Assembly: GCF_964204645.1 (NCBI RefSeq)
Contig: NC_134032.1
Coordinates: forward strand, 12,022,275 to 12,086,274
Length of the DNA: 64,000 nt
Origin: Tubulanus polymorphus
Taxonomy: Eukaryota; Nemertea; Palaeonemertea; Tubulaniformes; Tubulanidae
Direction of reading: 5' to 3'
Program-made: the position numbers and the translations under genes
The notes under the pieces: model-generated
Databases searched by the model: none
Told to the model about the DNA's origin: nothing
The model's input: only the letters and a program-made list of their open reading frames with translations
Shown here: positions 22,291 to 34,200 of the stretch, piece after piece
Layout of the letters: each line of letters starts with the position of its first letter
How positions within the stretch are numbered: the first letter of the stretch is position 1

Positions 22291-22470
22291 TCATGTGGCT
22301 GTCAGCAATTTCTAGGGGCAGTCTAATTGGGCTGCAGATCAATATGACAGAGTGGTTCCTTTATCAGAATCCTCCCTTGTTCCTACAGAATCTTTCGGAT
22401 GATCGGAAACTAGGTGGAGAAGCAGAAACTAAATCAAGATCAAAATTTCCAGGGATCACAGATGTTATTC

Positions 22471-22476
22471 TTTATT
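22471..22476 (-). other. polyadenylation signal of RPL30
   Basis: Reads AATAAA on the minus strand, 51 bp after the RPL30 stop codon. Confidence 0.8.
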
Positions 22477-22526
22477 CTCCATAAAACAAAACAGTTTGAG
22501 AAATCTATTTTCTTATTCAGAGAAAT

Positions 22527-24897
22527 TTACTGCTGTTCACCGCTGGGCATACTTCTAATGATATCACTGTCACCTGTAAATATACAAATAGAATTGACAT
22601 TAGAACAAAATGGATACATCCGGCACTACTTAAACCCCACCTTCCCTGGAATACACAACAGGAACCTCGTTAATTTCTATATTCAGTTCATGGTTTATAT
22701 TCTCAGAAAGATTTAGGTATACATCATCTATTATCAGGCGAAAGATGGTGATTTTGTCTTTCATCATAGAAATATCTTAAACATAACTATTAAAGCTATA
22801 TGTTTTTCATTTTAAATAAGCCTTCATACAATATAAACCAAGCAGGAAACCAATCCAAGGAGAGCAGAAACGGAGGATAAGCCAAGTCTATCCCGGTTCT
22901 GTCTGTTGCTATTCAAATGATTTAAGGTTTCAATGACTAAACTACCGGATCCTGGTGTCAAAAGAGCAGAGGAATAATTTCCCTCGTATAAACGTAACTC
23001 AGACAGAGGTTCGAAATAAAGGATTTTCTTCATAAGAAATAATCGTAACATATTGTCATCATTGTCACTGGTGGAAAAGAATAACACAGGTCGGCCACTT
23101 ATTTCGACTTGCGTAATCCAGGCTTGAACCAATCGATTAACAGTCACATACGTATGACTCAAAACAGAAATTGTTTGTTTTTACACGCGATCTAGCTATT
23201 CCCAAATATCTACGACCTTTTAATTGGGGATCGTTCATTTATTACATATGCATTAGGGGAGGGGTCAGTGCAATTGCGTACTGGGGTGAAAAAGTCAAAT
23301 TTCATGCGTACGCAATAAATGAATGATCCCTTAAGGAAAAGAATTTTCCCAGCTATAACAGTGGCCAGCCTGTATCATTCACAACTGAGATACTGAATCA
23401 TGGTTCAAAAGTGAACGAATAACGTTTCAGATTGTAGCTATGCAACGTGCTGACTGGTTTATCAGTGAAACCAGCAGCATAGCGAGCACAGCCGAGTTTA
23501 ATATCCACAAATGGGAAACGACGACCGAATCACGAAATTGAGACACCGGTCGTAGCTGATTTGTGGAGATTCGACGCGGACGTACGGAATCTCAAAACAT
23601 ACCTGGATCAGTGATGCTGAGCACGCAAACGCGGAAGTATTTACCGCACGACGTTCCCAAATCGATGTTATTGCCGTTGTAATGATGAACGCCGGTCTTC
23701 GCCAACATAGCGTAATATTCGATCTCACTCTTCCTACAAACGGACAAAAAAAAAACCACATCATTCACCATCAGCATCAGAAATAAGCTTTTTTCTAAAC
23801 CCTGTAAGAAACAATCGCGTCATCTACAATTTTGATAAATCTCTGGCACAGACGAGTCCTATTGAAGAGGATTGTCTCGGATATCTTTCAACTTACATCA
23901 GAGAACTGAAACGTGAAATCGCGGGGACACACAATGGACTGGCGGCAATAAACCAGGCTATATAACTATGTGTCTGTTACATGACTTTCTTATTCTTACC
24001 TCTCACCCTGTTCAACTGTGAAACATAAAACAAATTTTTGCATGAAAATGTTCAACGGACTTCATCTTTACCCCAATCTGGGAGCTCCGAAGCCTTTCTA
24101 CGAATACACTTCTTTCTTGTCTACTTTTTTAATTTATCTTCAATTACAGTATAACCCTACACAACTCTTGACCCAGTTCAACGCCTACCTCAAGTAACGA
24201 TTGGCCTCCAATAAAAATTCCCGAGTCCATAATTTAGTAACCGGGCCCAGGGAACTGTATCTTACCAACCACACCAAAAGAATCTTGAAACTGAACATAC
24301 CTTAAAGGTGGGGTGTTGTTAGCGATGATGACAAGTTTAGCTTTTCCTTGACGCAGAGTCTTCAGGGTCTGTTTGTAACCGAGCACGTACTTGCCACTTT
24401 TCATTACCAACGCCAAACGAGAGTTGATGCTCTCGATGGACTTTTTCTGGAAGAATAAAAAAGACGAATGTTATCAACTCCCCGAGCAAACCCATGATTA
24501 GCCAGCAGGAAACAATTGAGTCCGTTGCGCAGGTCTCAACAAATCGAGGGTAAATCATAGGGCTTAGTATATGAACATAACCACACACTTAAAACTGCAG
24601 TCACTAGAATTGATTTAAAAATTTAGTGTAGCCTCATATTAGCGGGGTTATCCTCATTTCAAACCTTTTTACAGGTCGAAAATTGGTGTAAGCTTGACTA
24701 GATTTGTTAATCATAGGCTCAAATCACTTTAGCTGAAGCCACCACATGATTAAAGCTTCCTTTTTCTAATTAAAATATTAAGCGAATAGGAATACAGGTA
24801 ATTAAGTTTATGTTCAATCGAGTATCATTTTGTTTTCTTAGATCAACCGACCGAAATAGGAATTTAAAATCCTTACCGATTTCTTGGTTGGTGCCAT
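22527..24897 (-). CDS. RPL30: ribosomal protein eL30
   Basis: Four coding exons, 114 aa: 24897-24877, 24446-24301, 23733-23603, 22573-22527. Human RPL30 has 115 residues and the same exon phases would be expected. The protein is a small component of the cytosolic 60S subunit. Plain matches are [77 protein letters not shown] and the short last exon [14 protein letters not shown]. The first coding exon has only seven codons. A noncoding 5' exon probably lies near 25,065-25,090, where a pyrimidine run (TCCCTTT) could be a TOP start. No snoRNA is evident in its introns. Confidence 0.96.
23227..23330. repeat. 104-bp TIR element in RPL30 intron 3
   Basis: GGGATCGTTCATTTATT at the left is inverted at the right as AATAAATGAATGATCCC. 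TTAA occurs at or near both borders, but I cannot fix it as a target duplication. A half-copy (CATTCATTTATTGCGTACAC) lies at 39,995. Confidence 0.7.
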
Positions 24898-25256
24898 TTT
24901 ATTTCGTCTTTTTCTCTTCTAATTCGACGTCAAATTATACTGAAATTTAAAAGAGAAGGAACTATTAATATGAACATTATTTCAGTTGTACAAATTTATA
25001 AATTGACACGATAGTTTTCGAGATGAAAGCGGATAAATATCGGGACGAAAATTCAAACACACCTTGACTCAACGTCCACGTTAGCTGCAAAGGGATGAGG
25101 ATACGTCACTTCCGACGAGATTGGAGTTGAGTTCCCGCGAGATCTCGCCGCAACATATTTGTTTAAAGATGGCCGCCAGCGACTGACATTCCATCGGAAT
25201 TTCCAAAATTGCGGCAAATTTTATCGAAAAATCGACTCCGAAGGTGACCGTTCACG
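24898..25256. promoter_or_regulatory. probable bidirectional promoter, RPL30 / WDR35
   Basis: The start codons of RPL30 (-) and WDR35 (+) are 359 bp apart, back to back. TGACGTCGAATT near 24,925 and GTGACGTATCC near 25,105 (minus strand) include CRE-like cores. A noncoding first RPL30 exon with an AG acceptor at about 24,950 fits. Confidence 0.6.
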
Positions 25257-28200
25257 ATGTTTATCTATCTCAGTAAAAAGGTCAGTTGTTGAAGATCTAT
25301 TTCTGCATAAATATTTAATCATTATTTTAGTTTCTCTATGTTTAAACGGCTAAAATTCCGATCTTTATTTACTTCCGGGTTCTCTAAAATCGCACTATTT
25401 ACCGAAAAGACCTGTCGAAGTCGTGTTATACGTCAGTTCTTTTTAAAAATGACTTTGACAAAAAAACTTATTAGTGGGTGCCACTTAATTATCTATGCAA
25501 TATGCTTGCTTGATAAAAGGTCTGTGTGATTCACCTAAAATCCGGGCTAATAATTGAATAAAAAAAGTAAAATGATGAAATGTTAAAACTACGGTACCTT
25601 CCTTGAAGGGTACTCTGTAGAAAAAACTTTTGGTAAACACCCTCGATAAATTCCTGCTAAATAGAAAGTAGAGTTAGGATTCCAAAAAACTAAGTTGTTT
25701 TAGCCCGTTTGATGGGGCTACCCCTAGAGGCCTAATTGCATACATCCTCGCTTGTCAGGTTTTGATTGCTGTAGTATTTATAGAGCAAAAGTCTGGACGG
25801 TAAAAACCGCATCTGATTGGCTAGATATATAGACAGGTGGGCGCTTTGTGGGAACTGTCCGCCCAAGAAGTCTTGGGAGGATGATTGCATATACAGTTTA
25901 CCATTATTCTAATACTTACTACACGCAAGATTTCATGTTTGCCAAGTGCGCCACCTTTTTGCCCGTTATGAAACTCGTATGGATTTTAATTTATAGATCG
26001 CAATTCCGAACAACACGAGATTACGATGTTTATCGTGGAACGGGGAACACGGTTTCATCGCGTGCGGAGGCGAGGACGGCCTGTTGAAAGTTCTCAAATT
26101 AGAAACGCAGCCGGGCAAAGATTCGAAAGCGAAAGGGCTCGCCGCTCCGAGCAACCTGTCGATGAACCAAACGCTCGAAGGGCACAGTGGTAAGTGAGGA
26201 ATTCGCGAATATGAAAATACGCTTAAAAATCTAATAATGAAAAATTGAGTCTGAAATGTCTCCTTGAGTTAACAGTTCATTCCTTGTTTCGACTATATCC
26301 TAATACAGGGGTCCATATGACTCCGTGACATGTTAAAAACTTCTTCTTAACAGAAAATCCTTTTTAAGTTTCTTGAAACTCCTTTCATTTGAGCAAATTG
26401 CTCATAGCTCCTTCAATTTTGAGAAATAGGCAATGAGAAAATTTTGTCTAGTTTGTACAGTAAACTATTCCTAAATCAGTACAGTCACGATCAGGACTTG
26501 TGTTAAAGGGGGTTGCTGGCCGACAAACCGAGTTTCGGTAGTGTTAGGATAAAAGTTATTTTCAAAACCCCTGAGTTAATGGTTTACCGAGGTAAACAGT
26601 ATCAGTTTAGGAGGAGTCTACTATAATTAGGTTGTGAATGTGATACATGTACAGTGAGATGTTTCCTCGAAATTTCAAATTTTCTCTTTTAAAAACTCCT
26701 TGTATCCAGCAATGACTGATCTGTAGGGAGCCTGTTAACTATTAACTCAAAACAAAAAGATTTTGAATTTTTCATCATTAGTGTGTGGGATTTTTACCAT
26801 ATCATGGTTTCAACACGGATAGAATGTTTCATCGAGTAGGCCTATAAAAATTATATGCATAAAAAGAAAAATTTCAAAGATTTTTTTTTTGATGATTTTC
26901 AGGCGCAGTACAGGTGGTCACTTGGAATGAGCATCATCAAAAGTTAACGACCAGTGATCAGTATGGATTGATTATAGTCTGGATGCTTTATAAGGGTAAT
27001 CGGGTTTTTTAATGACCTAGAATAAGCCTCTTTGAGGAATACGCCGTATATTCTAATCGTATGATTTTATTCGTTCAGGTTCGTGGTACGAAGAGATGAT
27101 AAACAATCGTAACAAATCGGTCGTACGCAGCATGTCGTGGAATTCGGAGGGTCAGAAAATCTGCATCGTTTACGAAGACGGTAAGATTGATCGGCAGTTC
27201 GAACGATTCACTATAATTCAACTCTGATTTAACAGCTATCTACTAGAGGGGCTCAGTGTTCTCTGAGGCGTTTTTGTCTAGATGTTGATTTGTCAAATCA
27301 ATTTACCAAAGTAAATTCTGCGCATTTATCTACTCGATTTATCAAATTGATTCGGCTAATCAATGCATTTATTTAAATGATTACTCAAATCGATTTGATA
27401 AATCAAGCAAATTGCTAGTGGAGCGATTTGCTTGATTTGTCGAACTGATTTGAGTAGATTTACATGGAGAGTAAAGATGGCGGAAAAGAATCAGCAGGTC
27501 TCCCAGCACTGGTTGCTAATCCACGCGTTTATCTAACTTCAAATCGATTTATGAAATCAGCGAAACTAGTGGATCTGTAAATCCAAGGCGATTTGCTTGG
27601 ATAAAAACGCTTAGGTTTTAGAGGGCCGGCCACCCCTTTAATTTTTACATGCACCCAGTCTAAAAATCAGCCACCCCTTATAAGATATCTGCTGCCCCTA
27701 CCAGAGTGGATGTCAATATTCTATCAATGGTGATAATTGCTTTGAAGTCTATTGAGCTAATGTGATGAATAGAAGATTACGCCGAAATAAATAATTTTCA
27801 ATTTTTTTGGGGTGGAGATCGAAAGCCTTGCTACTTCAGCAGCCACAATGTTATACACTTAACGATGAATGCAGCCCCTTTAAAATTCCTGGAGCACATT
27901 GGTCGCTCTGTTTACCCGGACCCAGTTCCATAGTTTATGTTCAAGATTTTACTCTAGGTTTAACCCTTTCATGTTGCTAGTATAACACATTTTAATGTAA
28001 ACTCACCCTCAATTGATAACGATTGGTGGTATTCCAGTTGAAGATTGCAATTTCATGATTAACAGAAATCGATACAAGGGAAAAGGGGTGTATAAAAAAC
28101 CTAGCTCGGGCAGGAAATTACATGTATTATAATGTTAAAACATTGAAAATGACTTAGGCTTCTCGTGTATTAATTTGACAGGAGCGGTTATCGTCGGTTC

Positions 28201-31200
28201 GGTCGATGGAAATCGAATTTGGGGAAAAGAATTGAAAGGCCTCCAGTTAGCTCACGTTCAGGTAACAAGACGACTGTCTACACACACGATGAAATTGTGA
28301 TTTGCAACTGATGATAACTTTTGAAGAAATAGAAACATTTATATCTATATAGCGCCTCATTATAGATACGTTACGCTTTACATTGCTGAACGAACAATAA
28401 GATTACATGAATATGAATGCATACTTTTAAAATAGTGTCATTTCTATTTTTAGAAAGTGATTAAGTCTGATATGTGCAAATTTTTTTCTGAATTTTCAGT
28501 GGGCTCCAGATGGTAAACTGCTGCTATTCGGAATGACAAATGCAGAAATACAGATGTTTGATAATGCTGGAAATTTCATGGTATGTGTGTGACTCATTAT
28601 TACTTGTTGAGAGTTCCGACTTAAGGCATTCCATATACGACCGATCTAGGAGAACTCTCCTATTTTAGAACAGATGTTTTTAATGGTCAATTCACCGAAC
28701 CTGACTACCACCACTAGTCGAGTGCAGTTTCTAAGCTCTGAAGAGCTTGATTACGTCTTGAATATATCGAAATATGCTAGAATTCTGAATGGTTTCTCAT
28801 TTTCAACGACGAACAGCTAATGCTATCTGCCACAAGCAACAAAGTCAAACAATCATTTCTGAATCCTCGAAATTCTTGAATGTCCATGAATAGTCTTAAT
28901 TTTTTAAATCGGAAGCTTGGGAGGGGCGTTTTCTGGCCCTTTAAGGCTAATATTTACAAATTTTCCAGAATTAAAAAAAAAAACGAGATTTTAGACTAAA
29001 AGAAAAATAATGCGGAACTTGGCATTAAAAAGGGAGCATCCCCCGATCCCCCTTTGGTGACGCCCATGGGCTGCATCGTATCTAAATGTATGGTTTAATA
29101 TCATAATTATAATACCGGTAGTAAGGATATATTTTCTTTTATAGCGCTGTACTATAGAATAATCACTGTGCTTAACGATTTTAACAATATAATTAAGACA
29201 ATACAGAAATATTGCAATAGTTAAAAAAAGGCACAGTTAATAAAGATATCGTTATCGGAAATAGGTGCGTTTGAAAAGATACGTTTTAAGATTGGATTTT
29301 TAAAGATTCGAGTGTAAGACTAGATGTAACATGATCAGGAATTGCGTTCCAAAGATTAGGGCCAGCAATCTTAAAGGCCCTTTCGCCGAAATGATTGCCG
29401 TTTGATGATGTCTTTAGAAGTTGCTTTGATCGACTAGAGCAAAGAAGGCGCGTAGGTACATAAACATTAAGAGGTGACTTTCTTTTAAGGGGCCGACAAG
29501 TTTCGCTAAACAATATTGCACAATTAAGGTTCCCACAGTACAGGGAATTTTTGAAAAATCTGGGGATTTTGAAATAATAATTCCCATTTTGGAAATATTT
29601 GGGAATTTGAGAAGTTTTCCTCAAATCAGGGAAATATTTGGGAAATTCATTTAAATTTTGCGTATTGCATTTGCCAAAGGGATCTTTCTTCAACAATTTC
29701 CCTTGAAAATCACCTTTATCAACCAGTTACAGCTTAAGTGTTGACTGTAGCATGATGGTATCTGTTCATATCCATTATGGAAAATTTGATAATCTCCCAT
29801 GAAATACTTGGGGGAAAACTGCAAATTTTTAATTCATGTCACTGGGCTGACAATATATGCGATTGTATTATGATCTTAAGATGGGCAGTGCAACAAATGA
29901 ACTGCAATAAGTTTGTCTAATAATATACGCTTTCCTATCCCGAAAATAACTTCAACTTTGCTTGTAAATACTAAAGTGCAAATACTTTGCAAACTGCTTC
30001 TATAACCCGGTAGTTTTCCTCATTAATGCGATGAAATTCTATTTGCTGTGTAATTTCTATGGTCAGGTTTTGAAAGCATTCATATCTATTGAAGAGACGT
30101 AAATTCTATTACGACAATCTATTCGCTTATTATGTCTGTTCAAATTGATTTTCTCTAAGCTAAAATGAAATGTTGAATGTGCGAATTCCATCATGCTATC
30201 TAATGAATGCTTGACAATTTTTTATTTTTACATCATCTAATATGTCATCCAATGGCGAAGTTGCGAAACTGATAATATCCTGGCATAGCGAGTAAAGTTA
30301 TTAATTAAATCTAGGCGACAACAACAGAATCATTCCGATCACCCGATGAATTCATCAGTCGCGGATACAGTCGCTTTTCCCGCGTACGTTTCATCTTTAG
30401 TTTTGACGAGCGTCGCGAATCGACCGGGAAGTCCGATTATCTGGCTGGTCACGTCTATCGCGATATTCGTGCTCGGAGCCGTCGGAAACGTTCTAAGTTT
30501 TCTAATAATGACGACCAGCAAGCGATTCAGACACTTGTCGTATTCGAATTATCTGGCCGCGTTGGCGATTACCGATTTCGGGACGTCGATCGGGTTTTGC
30601 CTGCTACCGGTTGTGTATTACTTATCGAGCGGCGACGGATCCTCGGCTGTCGATCTATCGAATCTAGCCGTTTGTTCCGTTTACGAGTTTTGTTTTTCGT
30701 TTTGCGTGTTCTGCAGCTCGTGGCTCGTCGTCGTGATCGGGTTCGAGCGACTCGTCGTCGTGCTGTTCCCGTTCGCCGCACGAAAAATCGTCACGCGCGC
30801 GTTACGGTCGGGGCGCTCGTGTTGGTCAACTGCGCCGCCTGCAGCCTTCAGAGCGTCGTTTTCATGCGTTACTCCGTCGACGACGGATGCCACTATTCGC
30901 GATTAAGCCACCACTCGATCGTCTTCGCGTTCGGCGCCATGTACCTATTCGGCGTTCCGATAATAGCGACGGCCGTTTTCAACGTGGTCATCGTCGTGAA
31001 ACTCATCGCTAATCGCGATTTCGGATCAAGTAGGTCGGCTAAAACGCGCCAGACCACGATCATGTTAGTAACGGTAACCGGGGCGTTTATCGTTACAACC
31101 TTGCCGTCGACGTTGACGTCGTTGATTCCGATGCCCGGCCACATTCAAGGCAATCTTCTAGCCGTACTTTCACTTCTGCAAAGCTGTAATTACAGCATGA

Positions 31201-34200
31201 ATTTCTACATATACCTTTTACTGGGCAAGGAAGTCAGAGCCGTTTTCATGAATTTTTTTAGAAAAGATAAATGACAATAGATGATGGCTCTATACAGCAG
31301 TGATAACGGGGTTTCCTACTACTCATTGATTCCTTAAAAACTCCTCAATCGAAAATGCTTTGAAGGTGATTGAAATTCCTTTAATTTGAGTAGATCGCTC
31401 GAAACTCCTTCCATTTTAAGATTAGGCAATTGGAAATGTTTGTAGTTCTATTGTAAACTACGCCTAAATTGCTACAGTTTGAATGAGGATTTCTTTTTTA
31501 CCGAAAGTGAGGCAGTTTCCAATAGAAACTGAGTTTAGGAAGTGTAAAGGATGAAATTGATGCAGACACTCTTGCTCAAAATTTGAAGTTGTCTCCTTTT
31601 TGTCAGAAATGACTAATATGTAGAGACCCTGGTTAATGATTCCGTTACTTGGAAGCAATAAATCTTTATTGAGTTGATTTGCCCACCCTGTAGCCCATAG
31701 CCCTGCCCTGTTATTGAACAAACCATGTTACTTCCATCTATCCACATAAAGTCGTCGTAACAACTCAGCTGTTGTCATTACAGAGAATTATATCCATCGA
31801 CTCAAGTTAAATTTTGATTTAAAGTATAAAGAATTGCATCATGATTTCGTTTAATTCAGACAAAATTCTCCAGTCCCAGGTGATCCGAACTAAGCAAGTT
31901 CTACTGCACCTAGAATCTTTAATTTCAGCAAGATTTTTCGCATCAAATTTGAATCAGTAGTTGTCGATTATTTTCAGTCTAAACTACAAGTGGTTTGTTT
32001 AGCGAATGTAACCGGTGCCGTACATATAGCCGGTATGGCGTGGTACAACGGAGAGTACGGCTACGTCGAACCGAACTGTCCGTGTCTGGCGATCTGCTTC
32101 GACAACGGTCGCTGTCAAATCATGAGGAACGAGGCCGACGATGGTAAGATTAAAAACTTTTTCCAAAAAAAAAAGTTGTTTTATCGCATATGAGTAATGT
32201 GGGTATCAATCTGCAGCCCGGAAGCACCCCTACCCTTCAGACAATTTTCAGCAGGGTTGTTTGGGTCCAGGGGGCCTGTTTGAAGAATTCATCACATCTT
32301 AATAGGGCACTTTGATGTGCAAAAAGGTAATACAGTGTACATGCGTGTATTAGGCGCATGACTTCCCGACTGAGAAAAGCCAAATGTTTGTTGACAAAAT
32401 GAAAGAGGGAACCCAAAAAATTTTATGGACATGTTACAAGTGTCACAAGTAGATCCCCTAGATCCGCCACTGTGTAGCCTGGTCACAAGTACCCACCACC
32501 TAGGGTCTTTGTAGCCTGGATTTGGAAATTCGCTATTGCAGTGTTGACGATCATATTGTGAAAGTTTGCTGATAAAATGTATACCGTAATGTCTATATCT
32601 AGTTTTTGCGTTTGTACATTCAATTAAAACGACATCTCGGGTGAAGCCTCGGTGAAAGATTTGGTAAAAGGGCCCGTAGGGTGCAAGAAGCAGATTGATA
32701 CCTACGTGAAGAATATCGAAAGAATGTTTTAAAAACATTCTATACCGGATTTTGTTAAGTGTCGTGCAATAACGAATCGAGATTGCGATGATTCGAATAT
32801 CTACCACTAGGTGGCGTGTATGCGTATTTTTACATGTGTTCTGCCCGATTTTTTTCAATTTCAGTCCTTGTTTTAGAGGGAGATCGAACATGTATGTAAT
32901 ATGTATATTATATATTCTAATGTCCTCAAATAATCGCATGCCAGGGTACACTTCTCTTATTAGCTGCCAAAGTCTCTATCGGTCTCAATCAAGATTTCAA
33001 TCTTAGCTAATTTCGTTTTTAGTTTTAGTTTCTCTATTTCAGGGGCTACGCGTTCTCTCTCTCTCTCTCTCGCTCCCTTTTGAAAATATATTCATTTTAG
33101 TTTTCGAGAAATGCACTGATTCTTGTAAAAAGAAATTTGTTGTTAGCCAGCAATTTTTAGTTAGATTTTTTAGCGGTCTTTCTTTTGCCGCAAGTCGACA
33201 AGAAATCACAAAGCTTGCTTTTCTCGCGCGTAAGTCAGTGAAGCTTGGTTCGTAATTTTTGTGCTGGCATGTTAGTATCTTATCTTTACGATATAGAGGC
33301 CTTTACTTTATTTTTGTTTGCTAGAAATTTTTTGCCTCAATCACTTATTTATATATGTCGCCTGTACTCTATAATTTAGCCAAATATTTTTTTTATTTTT
33401 GATATACGTAGTAGTTTGTAGAAAGACAATTACGAAAATTTTGAATTTGTTTCTCGGTGTCAGTTAGAGAATTTTAAGCTATAGAAATAGTCAGAATTTA
33501 GATACCGTCTACAAAAATAAAATCTATTATGTACTGGGTACAAGTTCAATGAGGAAATGAATTTCAAACCCTATAGCTCCCTCAGAGTTCTGCCCAGTGG
33601 ATTGAGGGGGAAGCCCAGAACCCGCTTATCATGAATGCTATGAGTGCAGCTCAGTGGGTTGAGGGCAAAACCTCAAACTAGCTAATGATCCCCTGGGTGG
33701 TACTCAGTGGGTTAAGGGGACTTTACCCGCAAATAATACCCGTCCCTCAATGGCTCTCCACAGGTTGAGAGGATAGAAGAATTCTAATGAAAATTTTCCT
33801 GAATGTATTTTTTACAGTTCCGATATTGCTGGACACGGGAATGCAGGTCGTGCACATCGCATGGAACCACACCGGGTCGGTGTTAGCGGTCGCCGGGTCG
33901 CAGCGGGCGATCTCGCAGGATAAAGACGTCAACGTCGTTCAGTTCTACACGCCGTTTGGCGAACACCTGCGCACGTTGAAGGTGCCCGGTAAACAGATGT
34001 GTTCGTGTTCGTGGGAAGGAGGTTCGCTGCGCATCGCCCTGGCAGTTGACTCGTACATCTACTTCGCGAATATTCGACCCGATTATAAAGTAAGTTCGAG
34101 GAAAAAATGATTTCGTAATATCGTCCACAGTCCATGCGGTTCCTCAAATTCTTGAAAAGCTCCTTCCCAATTAGACGGTTACCAAATTAGAAACCGAATT

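Noticed and set aside
22824-23162. 112-codon open frame on the minus strand in an RPL30 intron
   Set aside because: No recognised motif and no acceptor or donor that would join it to RPL30 without breaking the conserved protein.
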